NCBI RefSeq assembly: GCF_000760735.1
Contig: NZ_JMEX01000008.1
Location: 993,998 to 1,057,997 of the forward strand
DNA length: 64,000 nt
Direction of reading: 5' to 3'
Source: Rhodococcoides fascians A44A
GTDB taxonomy: Bacteria > Actinomycetota > Actinomycetes > Mycobacteriales > Mycobacteriaceae
Below the pieces are notes generated by a model. That model saw only the letters and a program-made list of their open reading frames with translations. It was not told where the DNA came from and did not search any database. Positions 33,244-42,610 of this stretch are shown in pieces (positions within the stretch are counted from its first letter, which is position 1; each line of letters starts with the position of its first letter). A program made the position numbers and the translations under genes.

Positions 33244-34993
33244 GCGACTGCCTGAACCACGGTGGAAGCTGGAACGCACTGTCCGCCTGCGGGTCCGGAC
33301 TGAGTATTCGGTGCTTGCCGTCCTGGATCTGATACACCAGATGCGCCTGGGCCAACGAGGCATCCGCCGACGCCAACGGGTACGCGACGGCAGCCTGCCC
33401 TTTGCCGCCGAGGTAGTACGAGCCGTTGACACCGCGGTGCACGAGACTGCGTATCTCGTGCGAGACCTTTCCGTAGTCCCGCGGAGATGCCGACCGAGAC
33501 CACGCGTCGGCGAGAATCATCGTGCGGTCATAGGAAATTCCGGCGTGCGACCGTCCGGGGAACACTCCGTAGGCGCGCTTGTAACGCTCGGCGAAGCCTT
33601 TGCTCACCGGATCCGAGTACGTTCCGGTCACCGTCGCCCACAGGATCCCGTTGGCACGCTCGCCCAACTGCTCTCGGAACTCCGGGATCGACGGCGCGTA
33701 GAGGCTGTAGATCAACGTATCCGGCATGTTGTCCAGGAGTGCTCGGATGGTCGCGACGGTGCCGTCGACGAAGTAGTGGCCGATCAACAGTGCTGCAGGA
33801 GCGAGAGACCGCACACGGCTGGCGGCGTCGACCCAGTCCTGCGTGCTGGGACCGACCCGGACGATGTCGAGCGACCACCCCTGTTCCTGAGCCAGGTCGG
33901 CAGCTCGATCGAGTCCCAAGTTGGACACCTTCCATGCTCCGAGCAACACCACCAACCGCTTGGACGACGGGTTCCACTGTCCCCGCCTCTTCAGGCCTGC
34001 AAGAAATTCCACGAACCCGGGGCCGTAGTTGGTGTCACTCGGGCAGACCTGGAAGATCCGCCCGTACCGCGACGGGTCGTGCTCGACACGTTGGACCATC
34101 GCGTCGAGCGTCGCAGCGTGCAGATAGGGTGCCCCGTAATCGGCCGCGACTTCGTGCGCCACTTCCTGCCACGCGAAATAACCCGAGGTAATGGCGTCGA
34201 CGCCTTTGCCTGCCAGTTCGAGCATGCCCTTCTCGATGCTCGACTCCGACACGATGTCCACGTCGGCGGTGGCCAGTTCGACACGTCGACCGCAGACACC
34301 ACCACGGGCGTTGATCTCCGCGAGTGCCAGTTCGGTGCCGCGCACCATTTCCTCGCCGTCGGCACGTGCGATTCCGGTGATCGGAACAGCCGAGCCGATC
34401 ACGAGTGGCTGCAAACGGATACGTCGCGATGCAGGGACCAGCCTTCTGCCCGGCACCGCGGCGGATGCCCGGACGAGAGCGAGATGCTCGAAACCGTCGG
34501 TCCCGCCAGGCACGGGCAACCGCGTCATGCCCTCGTCCAAAGCCTTGGTCGCGGCCGCGGTTCGACTCTTGACCCCGAGCTTCGCGAGAACTCGGTCGAC
34601 GTGAGTGGTGACCGTCCTCGGACTGAGCCACAGTCGGTCGGCGATGTCCTGGTTCGTCAGGCCACCGGCCAGGAGGGTGACGACGTCGACCTCCCGTGCG
34701 GTGAGCCCCCACACGAGTTCTGCGTCCTCGCGTATCGACACCTCGGCGCGTGCCTCCGCACCGGCATCGACGAGGGAGATGCACACGGCGAGCAGCTGCT
34801 TCTTCGGCGACATCCACCGAAAGCGCGCCTCGAGGAGGTCGTCACGCATGACTCCGACGGCGATGGCCGCGACGTCACCGGGAATCGTCGACAGCGGTCC
34901 CGGCTCGGTCACCCAGGAATGTTCGACGGTGCCGTCGGGACGAACCAGATAGCTCGCCGCGACAGTGGTGTCCGCATGATGATGTAGCTTCAC
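33233..34993 (-). CDS. LuxR helix-turn-helix fused to a periplasmic-binding-protein-like sensor
   Basis: A 586-residue fusion without signal peptide or membrane helix. Residues 1-90 have no recognised domain. Residues 95-152 are a LuxR/GerE helix-turn-helix (LTAREVDVVTLLAGGLTNQD, SPRTVTTHVDRVLAKLGV). From about 195 to 570 the sequence is a Peripla_BP_6/LivK-type substrate-binding fold of the amide/urea branch (VPITGIARADGEEMVRGTEL, ALAEINARGGVCGRRVEL, and a later AGISYDRTMILADAW). The natural reading is a one-component cytoplasmic regulator whose sensor is a recruited transport-type binding domain. It lies 46 bases after eutC on the same strand, so its ligand may be ethanolamine or the transported precursor. 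Confidence 0.8.
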   Translation of the reverse strand: MKLHHHADTTVAASYLVRPDGTVEHSWVTEPGPLSTIPGDVAAIAVGVMRDDLLEARFRWMSPKKQLLAVCISLVDAGAEARAEVSIREDAELVWGLTAREVDVVTLLAGGLTNQDIADRLWLSPRTVTTHVDRVLAKLGVKSRTAAATKALDEGMTRLPVPGGTDGFEHLALVRASAAVPGRRLVPASRRIRLQPLVIGSAVPITGIARADGEEMVRGTELALAEINARGGVCGRRVELATADVDIVSESSIEKGMLELAGKGVDAITSGYFAWQEVAHEVAADYGAPYLHAATLDAMVQRVEHDPSRYGRIFQVCPSDTNYGPGFVEFLAGLKRRGQWNPSSKRLVVLLGAWKVSNLGLDRAADLAQEQGWSLDIVRVGPSTQDWVDAASRVRSLAPAALLIGHYFVDGTVATIRALLDNMPDTLIYSLYAPSIPEFREQLGERANGILWATVTGTYSDPVSKGFAERYKRAYGVFPGRSHAGISYDRTMILADAWSRSASPRDYGKVSHEIRSLVHRGVNGSYYLGGKGQAAVAYPLASADASLAQAHLVYQIQDGKHRILSPDPQADSAFQLPPWFRQSPTR

Positions 34994-35039
34994 TGGCGAA
35001 GAGCCTTTCCGACCTAGAACTCGAGCTTCCCCGCCCTGG

Positions 35040-35870
35040 TCAGGACACTAATCCGGAAACCGGCGTCAGTTGTGTCGAACGAGTTAAATCCGTTCGACCA
35101 GCAGTGTGATCTTCCGCGGCGAGCGCGAGATTTTCCTTGATCGCCACTCCGCTGTAGCGACGGCTGTGCATCTGGGCGGCCAAGTCGAGGATCCGAGCGA
35201 CCGAATCGACCGGGCCCACCCCACGTGCATGGATGTTCGCGACGAGGTTGCGGTCGGCGTCGGTGTTGCCCGGCCCCGGTCGCCACGCCATGTACGCAGA
35301 CAGACTGTCCGCCGCACGCAGCCCTGGTCGCTCACCGATGAGGAGAACCACCACGCCCGAGCCGAGCGAAGCGCCGATATCGTTCATGATCCCGACGCGG
35401 CAGTTCTCGACGGTGATCACCCTCCCGACGGTCCATCCTCGCGCACTCGCACCGTCCAGCAGACCGGGCAGAACGAGTGGGACCTGGCGGGCGACGGCAG
35501 TCCCGGAAAGACCGTCACCCAGAACGATCTGGATGTCGGCGTCTTTCGTTCCTCGATGCCGCAGTTCGGACCGTGACTCGGTGTCGAGTACGCGTCCGAG
35601 ATCGGGACGCACCAGGTATCGCTCGCGGGATCCGGCCGCACTGACGAGGTGGATGGGATCTCGACCTGCCAGCACCCGCTCGAGTTCCCCGGAGCGGTAG
35701 TCGACCGCGGAATGGACCGCGTCGCGGGCACTGGCGTGGTCGGCTCGAAGCTGCAACAACAGCGAGGTCGGGTACGACGTACCGGCCCGTCCCACTCGGA
35801 TTCGCGCAGGAGTCACGGTTTCCAGGGCGCGCCGAGCCGCCGCCCCACCGTTCTCGACGAGGTCGTCCAT
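35040..35870 (-). CDS. eutC: Ethanolamine ammonia-lyase, small subunit
   Basis: A 276-residue EutC chain. Family stretches include RIRVGRAGTSYPTSLLLQLRADHASARDAV near residue 20, DIQIVLGDGLSGTAV near 110 and VLLIGERPGLRAADSLSAYM near 175. With EutB it binds adenosylcobalamin and converts ethanolamine to acetaldehyde and ammonia. The ATG shares one base with the eutB TGA. No reactivase EutA and no microcompartment shell genes are present. Confidence 0.93.
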   Translation of the reverse strand: MDDLVENGGAAARRALETVTPARIRVGRAGTSYPTSLLLQLRADHASARDAVHSAVDYRSGELERVLAGRDPIHLVSAAGSRERYLVRPDLGRVLDTESRSELRHRGTKDADIQIVLGDGLSGTAVARQVPLVLPGLLDGASARGWTVGRVITVENCRVGIMNDIGASLGSGVVVLLIGERPGLRAADSLSAYMAWRPGPGNTDADRNLVANIHARGVGPVDSVARILDLAAQMHSRRYSGVAIKENLALAAEDHTAGRTDLTRSTQLTPVSGLVS

Positions 35871-37267
35871 CACGCGCCGATCGCTGGAAGGCTGCGCGCA
35901 CCGACTGCCGCCGACCACTGCTCCGGTAGCTCGAGGATCCCCTGCGCCGGGTCCCAGCCACGTTGCTCGGACAGCCACGACGCGAACTCCGGAGCGGGGC
36001 CGCTCCCGAGCAGCTTCCGGACGCTCGCGACGTCGTGGTAGCTGGTCGACTGATAGTTGAGCATCACGTCGTCCCCTGCCGGGACGCCCATCACGAACGT
36101 GCACCCGGCCAGGCCCAGCAGGGCCAGGAGGTTGTCGTTGTCGTTCTGGTCGGAGTCGACGTGGTTGGTGTAGCAGACATCGCACCCCATCGGGAGTCCC
36201 ATGAGCTTGCCGACGAAGTGATCCTCCAGTCCGGCTCGGGTGATCTGACGCGAGTTGGCCAGATACTCGGGGCCGATGAATCCCACCACGGAGTTCACCA
36301 GGAACGGGTCGTAGAGTCGCGCGACGGACTGCGCCCGGGCTTCCAACGTCAGTTGGTCGACGCCGTGGTGTGCGTCGGCGGACAGCGCGCTCCCCTGTCC
36401 GGTCTCGAAGTACATGAACTGCTCGCCGACGAACTCGTGTGCGCGACGCCGATGGGATTCCGCCACACCGTCGCGCCCTTCGGCCAACATGTCGAGCGAG
36501 ATCCCGAAGCTCCGATTCGCTGCCTCGCTGCCCGCTACCGATTGGAACAGCAGATCGACGGGGGCGCCGCGTTCCAGCGCTGCGAGTTGGGTCGTGATGT
36601 GCGACAACACACAGGACTGGGTCGGTGCTCCGGTCAGTTCGATCAGGTCGTGAATCGCGTGCAGTACCCGGCCGACGGTATCGGGCGACTCGGTCGCCGG
36701 GTTCACACCGATGACGGCGTCGCCGCAGCCGTACATCAGACCGTCCAGCGCCGACAACATGATTCCAGTGACGTCGTCGGTCGGATGATTCGGTTGAATT
36801 CGACACCCGAAGACGCCGCGTTCACCCTGCGTGTTGCGGCACTTGGTCACCACCTGCAGCCTCGATGCTGCGACGATCAAATCGAGGTCACTCATCAGTT
36901 TTGCTGTTGCTGCGGCGATTTCAGGACCGATCGCCGACGCCAGTCCGCCGTTCCATTCCGTCGGAAAACTTTCGGACAGAACGACCTCACGAAACTCGCC
37001 CACGGTCAACGCCGAGATGGAACGGAAGCCCACTTCGTCGTGCGCGGCGTGGACGGCGTCGGTGATCGCGTCCTCGATGACGGGCTCACCATGGATCCTC
37101 GCCAGGGTCTCCTCGGACAATGCGATCTTGGCTGCTATCCGTTCGCTGTCGGATCGAGCCGCGATGCCGGCAAGCTCGTCACCGGATTTGATCTCGTTCG
37201 CTTTCGCCAACACCTCTTTCAGCGAATCGAATCGAAATCGCTCCCCGCCCACCAGAGCCTTGTACAT
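35870..37267 (-). CDS. eutB: Ethanolamine ammonia-lyase, large subunit
   Basis: A 465-residue TIM-barrel catalytic chain. Typical stretches are GLMYGCGDAVIGVNPATES, HITTQLAALERGAPVDLLFQS, FETGQGSALSADAHHGVDQ and MGLPMGCDVCYTNHVDSDQND. The MYKALVGGERFRF start at 37267 is the conserved one; the frame open to 37426 is extra. It follows the ABC permease after eight bases, so transport and deamination are one transcript. Acetaldehyde would need a dehydrogenase encoded elsewhere. Confidence 0.95.
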   Translation of the reverse strand: MYKALVGGERFRFDSLKEVLAKANEIKSGDELAGIAARSDSERIAAKIALSEETLARIHGEPVIEDAITDAVHAAHDEVGFRSISALTVGEFREVVLSESFPTEWNGGLASAIGPEIAAATAKLMSDLDLIVAASRLQVVTKCRNTQGERGVFGCRIQPNHPTDDVTGIMLSALDGLMYGCGDAVIGVNPATESPDTVGRVLHAIHDLIELTGAPTQSCVLSHITTQLAALERGAPVDLLFQSVAGSEAANRSFGISLDMLAEGRDGVAESHRRRAHEFVGEQFMYFETGQGSALSADAHHGVDQLTLEARAQSVARLYDPFLVNSVVGFIGPEYLANSRQITRAGLEDHFVGKLMGLPMGCDVCYTNHVDSDQNDNDNLLALLGLAGCTFVMGVPAGDDVMLNYQSTSYHDVASVRKLLGSGPAPEFASWLSEQRGWDPAQGILELPEQWSAAVGARSLPAIGA

Positions 37268-37275
37268 GGGACTCC

Positions 37276-38277
37276 CTAGGATCGGCGTCGTGCAGCGGAA
37301 TCGAGAGCGACAGCGGCGATCACGATCAGACCCTTGGCGATGAGCTGCCAATGCTGACTGACGTTGAGGCTGTAGAACACGTTGGTCAGCGTCGCGAGGA
37401 TCAGCAGACCGACCGCGGAGCGCCACATCGCGCCCTCTCCGCCGCGCAGCGACGTTCCACCGACGACAACGATTGCAATGGCGTCGAGCGCGATGTTCGC
37501 ACCGACATCCGCCTGCCCGACGGCTAGGCGCGACGCGTCGATCATCCCCGCGATCGCGGCAAGCGCGCCGGTGAGCACGTACACGCTCGCAGTTATCGAC
37601 GGAACCCTCAGTCCCGACAACCAGCCGGCTTCGGTGTTACCACCGACGGCCTGCACGTTTCGTCCGATCGTCGTCTTGGCCAACACGATGCCGCCGACGA
37701 CCATCGTCAGGATCAGGATGAAGATCGGAGTCGGGATGCCGAGCGTGTGCGACTTCGATAGTGCCTGGAAACCGGGTTGGGAGACGATGAACGGTGCGGA
37801 GTTGGAGTAGATGTAGGCCAACCCCGAGATCACCGACGCAGAACCGAGCGTCGCGACGAATGGGTTGATGTGAAGTTTCGCCACCAACAATCCGTTGGCC
37901 AATCCGCACAGTAGACCTGCGGCCAACGCTGCCGCGCCGGCCAATGCCACCGAACCGGTGGAGATCGTGACGCCGGCGAACACTGTCGAACCGAGTGCGT
38001 ACGTTGCGCCCACGGACAGGTCGAATCCACCCGAGATGATCACGAATGTCATACCGACAGCGATGATTCCGACGGCTGCGTTCTGGACCAGGATGTCCCG
38101 GATGTTCGCCGGCGCCAGGAACCCGTCGTACAGGAACGTCGCGACGACGACGAGAAGTACCAGCACGACCAGCATGCTGTACTTCACCAGGAAGGTGCTG
38201 GGACTGGTCTTCTTCTTCGAAGACTTGTCGGGAGCGGGACTGCTCGCGACCGGGTTGGTGTCGATTGACGTACTCAT
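37276..38277 (-). CDS. CUT2 (ribose-type) ABC transporter permease
   Basis: A 333-residue RbsC-like permease with about eight to ten hydrophobic helices, the conserved ISGGFDLSVGATYALG loop, and the C-terminal DAIAIVVVGGTSLRGGEG signature. A Ser/Lys-rich N-terminal tail of about 28 residues precedes the first helix. The ATG overlaps the ATPase stop by four bases. CUT2 systems usually carry pentoses, autoinducers or related polyols; here the neighbours suggest an ethanolamine-containing or other amino-alcohol ligand. Confidence 0.9.
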   Translation of the reverse strand: MSTSIDTNPVASSPAPDKSSKKKTSPSTFLVKYSMLVVLVLLVVVATFLYDGFLAPANIRDILVQNAAVGIIAVGMTFVIISGGFDLSVGATYALGSTVFAGVTISTGSVALAGAAALAAGLLCGLANGLLVAKLHINPFVATLGSASVISGLAYIYSNSAPFIVSQPGFQALSKSHTLGIPTPIFILILTMVVGGIVLAKTTIGRNVQAVGGNTEAGWLSGLRVPSITASVYVLTGALAAIAGMIDASRLAVGQADVGANIALDAIAIVVVGGTSLRGGEGAMWRSAVGLLILATLTNVFYSLNVSQHWQLIAKGLIVIAAVALDSAARRRS

Positions 38278-39782
38278 GCTGCATCCTCTCGAAAGCCGAG
38301 CTTGACGATGTCGGCCACCGTGAATGTCGGTGAACCTGCTGGAATGTCGTCGACGATCTGTCCGTGCGCGAACACGAGCAGTCGGTCGGCGACTGCGAGA
38401 ACTTCCTCGAGTTCGGAGGACGTGACCACGACGGATGCGCCTTCCTCGGCCAAGTTGACGAGCGAGGCGAGCACCTCGGACTTGGCACCGATATCGATAC
38501 CGCGCGTCGGTTCGTCGACGAACAGGACCTTCGGTGTGTGCCCAGCCCACTTGGCGAGCAACACCTTCTGCTGGTTGCCGCCGGAGAGGTGGACCACCGG
38601 TTCGCCGAGACGACCGGGGTCGAATCCGAAGTACCGCACCGGTTCCGACGCACCGTCACGCTCTCGTCCCGGACGGAGCCATCCGAACGTGCGTGTCGAG
38701 CGGCCGAGCCAGTAGTTGCTGGCACCGTCCATGTTGAGTACGAGGCCGGCACGTCGACTCTCCGGAACCAGAACCAGCCCTGCGTCGATGGCCGCGCGAG
38801 GACTCTTGGGCCAGGCGATCTCGGCACCGTCGAGCGTCATCCGACCTGTGGCTGCCGGTTCCATGCCGCAGATGGAGCGCATGAACGTCGTCCGGCCGGA
38901 CCCGACGAGTCCCCACAACCCGACTATCTCGCCCTGGCGGACGGTGATGTCGAGACCGTGCAGGACGTTCGGCAACGACACGTCCTGTGCTTGCAGCACT
39001 GTCTCGCCCAGCGGCCGGCGTTCGGCGCGCACAGCGACCTCGACGTCGCGGCCCACCATTTCCTGGATGAGACGCTTTCGATCCCATTCGGCACGGTCCG
39101 CGGTGCGTACGATCGTTCCTTCTCGCAGCACGGTGATGCGGTCCGCAAGTGCCAGAACTTCTTCCAAGTTGTGGCTTACGAAGATGATCGTCGTGCCCTG
39201 TGAACGTAGGCGGTCGAGCAGCCGGTACAACGTATCCCGCTCGTGCTCGGCCAGAGCCGCGCTGGGTTCGTCGAGCATCAACACCTTGCTGTCCGCCTGG
39301 ACACCGCGCATGATCTCGAGAATCTGCTGGGTGGACACCGACAACTCACGCACCGGGACGCCCGCCGGGATGTCGACGTCGAAGTCGACGCACATCTCGG
39401 TGAATCGGGCGCGCATCGCCTTCCCGTCGAGAATGCCCCGCCGGGTGAGATTCTGTCCGAGGAATACATTGGCCACCGCATCGAGCGCGGGCACCATCGT
39501 CAGTTCCTGGTAGACGGCCGCAAGACCGAGTTGGCGTACTTCCCGGGGGTTGCCACCGTGCAGTTCGGTGCCGAACACCGTGATGGAACCCGAACTGGCT
39601 TCCACACGGCCGCTGATCATGCCGAGGAGCGTGGACTTGCCTGCGCCGTTCTCCCCCACCAGAGCGTGCACACTGCCTGCTTCGATCTGCACCGTCGCCG
39701 ACTTCACTGCGCGATTGGCGCCGTAGGTCTTGCTCACCTCGATGCAGTCGATCGCGGTCGACCGCGTTTCGTTCACAGTCAT
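38274..39782 (-). CDS. CUT2 ABC transporter ATP-binding protein (RbsA-like)
   Basis: A 502-residue ATPase with two nucleotide-binding domains. The first half has Walker A GENGAGKSTL near residue 41 and Walker B VLMLDEPSAAL near 165; the second half has a degenerate Walker A (GLVGSGRTTFMRS) and a clear LSGGNQQK signature with VLFVDEPTRGID. This asymmetry is normal for the family. It starts nine bases after the binding protein stop. Confidence 0.92.
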   Translation of the reverse strand: MTVNETRSTAIDCIEVSKTYGANRAVKSATVQIEAGSVHALVGENGAGKSTLLGMISGRVEASSGSITVFGTELHGGNPREVRQLGLAAVYQELTMVPALDAVANVFLGQNLTRRGILDGKAMRARFTEMCVDFDVDIPAGVPVRELSVSTQQILEIMRGVQADSKVLMLDEPSAALAEHERDTLYRLLDRLRSQGTTIIFVSHNLEEVLALADRITVLREGTIVRTADRAEWDRKRLIQEMVGRDVEVAVRAERRPLGETVLQAQDVSLPNVLHGLDITVRQGEIVGLWGLVGSGRTTFMRSICGMEPAATGRMTLDGAEIAWPKSPRAAIDAGLVLVPESRRAGLVLNMDGASNYWLGRSTRTFGWLRPGRERDGASEPVRYFGFDPGRLGEPVVHLSGGNQQKVLLAKWAGHTPKVLFVDEPTRGIDIGAKSEVLASLVNLAEEGASVVVTSSELEEVLAVADRLLVFAHGQIVDDIPAGSPTFTVADIVKLGFREDAA

Positions 39783-39791
39783 CTCGCGCCT

Positions 39792-40820
39792 CTAGTACTC
39801 GGCCGTGAAGTCGGCGACGTTGCTGCGCTCGGCGAACGGTGTACCGGGGAGGGAGTCCGACGTGGACAGATCGACGAACCGCGCGGTGTCGCGCTTCTCG
39901 ACGGTGTCGGCGAGTCCCTGGATCGCCATGCGGGTCTCGAGACGCGGAAGCATCATCACGCTGCTGGTGATGGCACCGGAAGAGACGTTGTCGAGCGCCC
40001 ACTGATCGCCACCGAAGTCGTACACCGAGACATCGCGGCCTGCGGTCGCCTGCACGACCCCACGCGTCATGCCGGAGAAGTTCGACATCACGACGTCGAG
40101 ATCAGGGTTGGCCTGCAGAATCGTCTGTGCGGCTTGGAAACCCTTGGGAGTGGTGTAGTCGGTGGTCTGCTTGGCGACGACCTGGTACCGGCCGTCACCG
40201 TCGAACGCCTGTGCTGCATCGAAGAAGCACAGCGTGTTCGCGTTGAGGTCGGGTCCGGAGATCAGCGCGATCTTGGCGCCGTCGGGATGGTCGGCTTTGA
40301 CCTTCTCCACCCATGCTTCGTAGACGTCGAGGGTCTGCCCGCCTACGTAGTTGACGGTGCCGGGCTCCCAGGTCTCCTCGCCACTGTTGGTGGCGCGGCC
40401 GCAGATGGGGAGGTTGAACACCGAGACGATGATGTTCTTTTCGGGTGCCTGCTGAGTCAGCATGTTGCACACGAGGTTTCCGTCGTTCGGCTCGACAGCG
40501 AACGCGTTGTACTTTCCGCTCGTGATCGCATTCTGCATCTGATCGAACTGAGTCTGAGCGTTGAACTGTCCGTCGAAGACATCGAGTTCGGCGCCGAGTT
40601 CGTCGGCTGTCTTCTTCGCCTCGTCGATGGAGGCCTGCAGGTAGGCGTTGCTCGCTCCGGCGGAGAAGTACGCGATCTTCAGATCGGATGCCGAGTCGAC
40701 GGTGGGAACTGTCTGCTCGCGCCCTTCGCCGGAGGAGTCGGCGACTGCGTCGACCGAACAGGCGGGCAATACGGTGAGCACTGCTGCCGCGGCTGCGATG
40801 CTCATGGTGCGAAGCTTCAT
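39792..40820 (-). CDS. CUT2 ABC transporter substrate-binding lipoprotein
   Basis: A 342-residue lipoprotein. A signal peptide with lipobox LPAC places the modified Cys at about residue 21, followed by a Peripla_BP_4-type domain beginning DLKIAYFSAGASNAYLQASI. The conserved AVEPNDG and VYDFGGDQWALDNV stretches fit the ribose-binding class. AAGGA precedes the ATG at 40820; a longer frame to 40964 lacks the signal peptide at its start. Ligand unknown; the island suggests an amide or amino-alcohol. Confidence 0.9.
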   Translation of the reverse strand: MKLRTMSIAAAAAVLTVLPACSVDAVADSSGEGREQTVPTVDSASDLKIAYFSAGASNAYLQASIDEAKKTADELGAELDVFDGQFNAQTQFDQMQNAITSGKYNAFAVEPNDGNLVCNMLTQQAPEKNIIVSVFNLPICGRATNSGEETWEPGTVNYVGGQTLDVYEAWVEKVKADHPDGAKIALISGPDLNANTLCFFDAAQAFDGDGRYQVVAKQTTDYTTPKGFQAAQTILQANPDLDVVMSNFSGMTRGVVQATAGRDVSVYDFGGDQWALDNVSSGAITSSVMMLPRLETRMAIQGLADTVEKRDTARFVDLSTSDSLPGTPFAERSNVADFTAEY

Positions 40821-40848
40821 GATGGTCCTTTGAGTTTGGAAGGGGCGT

Positions 40849-41691
40849 TCAGTTCTCGGTCCACGTGTCGTAGATGTCGCTGAGGGACGCGAACCAGACG
40901 CCGTCGTGACCGGACATGTAGTCGAGGAGCTTCTCGAACATGACGATGTGGTGCGCGCGAGCAATGGTCTGCGGATGCACCGTCAGGGCCATGACTCCGC
41001 CTGGGACGTTGTCGTAGCAGTAGTCGAAGTGGTCCTTCCAGCGCTCGTACATCGACGCTGTCGACTCGAAGCCCTGGTTGACGCCGGGGATGTACTCGGC
41101 CGCGGGGAAGTCGTCGAGGAACCAGGACACGGGGAACTCGAGAATCGGTGACGGGGCGCCGAGGACGCTTCCCTCTTCCCAGCGCACCTCCACCGGACGC
41201 GGATGGTACGGCTCGAAATCGCGGCCCATGAGCGAGGAGTCCCATTCGAAACCGTGCTCTTCGAGGATCGACATGGTGTGCTCGGTGAAGTCCCAAGCCG
41301 GCGAACGGTATCCGCGCGGGCGCTTTCCGACGTACTTCTCGTGCAGCTTCAGGGTCTTGTCCATCAGGTGCCGTTCGGTGTCGAGATCGAGCGACGGCAC
41401 CGACTCGTGGTAGCACCCGTGAGCAGCGACTTCCTGTCCTGCGTCGACGATGCTCTGGAAGGCGTCGGGGAACGTCTCCATGGAATGTGTGGGGGTGCAC
41501 CAGGTTCCGGCGATCTTGTAACGATCGAACAGTGAGAGCATCCGCGGCACACCGACCTCGGCGCAGAACTCACCGCGGGAGAGGTAGCTGGGGCTGGTCT
41601 TGCCGAACGTTCCCATCCAGACACTGTGTGCGTCGAAATCGCAGCCGATGTTGACGGCGATCTTCTTACCTTCGGGCAGGTTCAGAGGCAT
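40849..41691 (-). CDS. Polysaccharide-deacetylase-family amidohydrolase (PuuE/PgdA-like, cytosolic)
   Basis: A 280-residue NodB-homology protein without signal peptide. Metal-site candidates are the Asp in GCDFDAHS near residue 18 and the two histidines of HGCYH near residue 92; the RGYRSPAWD stretch near 127 is motif 3. The subfamily, as in PuuE allantoinase and Helicobacter PgdA, acts on small or unusual C-N substrates rather than chitin-like polymers. It is preceded by a good AGGAG and lies between the amidase and the ABC binding protein. Confidence 0.85.
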   Translation of the reverse strand: MPLNLPEGKKIAVNIGCDFDAHSVWMGTFGKTSPSYLSRGEFCAEVGVPRMLSLFDRYKIAGTWCTPTHSMETFPDAFQSIVDAGQEVAAHGCYHESVPSLDLDTERHLMDKTLKLHEKYVGKRPRGYRSPAWDFTEHTMSILEEHGFEWDSSLMGRDFEPYHPRPVEVRWEEGSVLGAPSPILEFPVSWFLDDFPAAEYIPGVNQGFESTASMYERWKDHFDYCYDNVPGGVMALTVHPQTIARAHHIVMFEKLLDYMSGHDGVWFASLSDIYDTWTEN

Positions 41692-41706
41692 TTGTCGAGG
41701 TCTCCT

Positions 41707-42585
41707 TCATTCGGGGAGTAGGTCTGCGGAAAATGTGCGATACAGCGGATTTCGGCGCTGCCGATCGAAGAACGTCGTCGCCGCTCCCGTCTTTCGGTTC
41801 TCCGCAAGCAGGTCCAGGTCCAACGTGGCCGTGATGACGTCCTCGACGTTCGTCCGGGCCTCGGCCACCACACCGTCAGCGGGGAAGTCCAGATCACACG
41901 GGCTCAGGATCGATGCCCTCGCCCAGCCCGGTGACAGTGGTGCTCCGGCGAAACCTGCGATCGGTGCGTGTACTGCGTAGACCTGGTTCTCGATGCATCT
42001 CGCTGACGCGGTGTGCCGGACGCGATAGAAGCCGGCCTCGGTGAACGTGTACGACGGCATCAGCAGAAGTTCGGCTCCGCGCCGTGACAGAACCGTGCTG
42101 ACCTCAGGTATCTCGGCCTCGTAGCAGACCGCGATTCCGACGGTGACGTTGCCGAGATCGATCGGATCGAGTCGGTTTCCTTCACCCGTTCCCCAGTCGG
42201 CCTCGGCCGGGAAGATGTGAGTCTTCTCGTGCCGGTATTCGGTGCCGTCCGGAGTGAACAGAAAGGCCGTGTTCAGCAGCCCCTCCTCGGTGCGCACGAG
42301 GTGTGTGCCGGCGAGGATGTTCTGACCACGAGTGCGGGCGAGGTCCGCGAACAACGCGCGGTAGTCGTCGGTGTACTCCGAGATACGTCCGAGTTCGGAG
42401 ATCGGATCGGACTGCCACCCGGGCTTGACGGTGAACAGCGGCTCGGTGACGAGCTCCGGGAACACGACGATGTCGCTACCGTCCGTCTGCTCTGTGAGCC
42501 CTCGGACCTGTGCGGCGAAGGCGTCGAAACCGTCGAGCTCGCGCATTTCGAATTGCACCGCGGAAACGGTGACTGTCCTGCTCAT
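41707..42585 (-). CDS. Nitrilase-superfamily carbon-nitrogen hydrolase (amidase type)
   Basis: A 292-residue C-N hydrolase. The Glu-Lys-Cys triad is visible in VVFPELV (near residue 43), YRHEKTHIFP (near 127) and GIAVCYEAEIP (near 160). Unlike the nitrilase at 25638 it has the CYE rather than CWEH motif, typical of aliphatic amidases and N-carbamoyl hydrolases. The frame is open to 42741, but MSRTVTVSAVQFEMREL at 42585 is the conserved start. It may release an amine from an amide imported by the linked transporter. Confidence 0.87.
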   Translation of the reverse strand: MSRTVTVSAVQFEMRELDGFDAFAAQVRGLTEQTDGSDIVVFPELVTEPLFTVKPGWQSDPISELGRISEYTDDYRALFADLARTRGQNILAGTHLVRTEEGLLNTAFLFTPDGTEYRHEKTHIFPAEADWGTGEGNRLDPIDLGNVTVGIAVCYEAEIPEVSTVLSRRGAELLLMPSYTFTEAGFYRVRHTASARCIENQVYAVHAPIAGFAGAPLSPGWARASILSPCDLDFPADGVVAEARTNVEDVITATLDLDLLAENRKTGAATTFFDRQRRNPLYRTFSADLLPE

Positions 42586-42610
42586 AATGAATCTCTTTCT
42601 CGTTCGGGCT

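Noticed and set aside
33233..34993. Possibility that the LuxR-sensor fusion is two genes
   Set aside because: A single uninterrupted frame with no stop, no internal ribosome-binding site and no signal peptide at the domain border.
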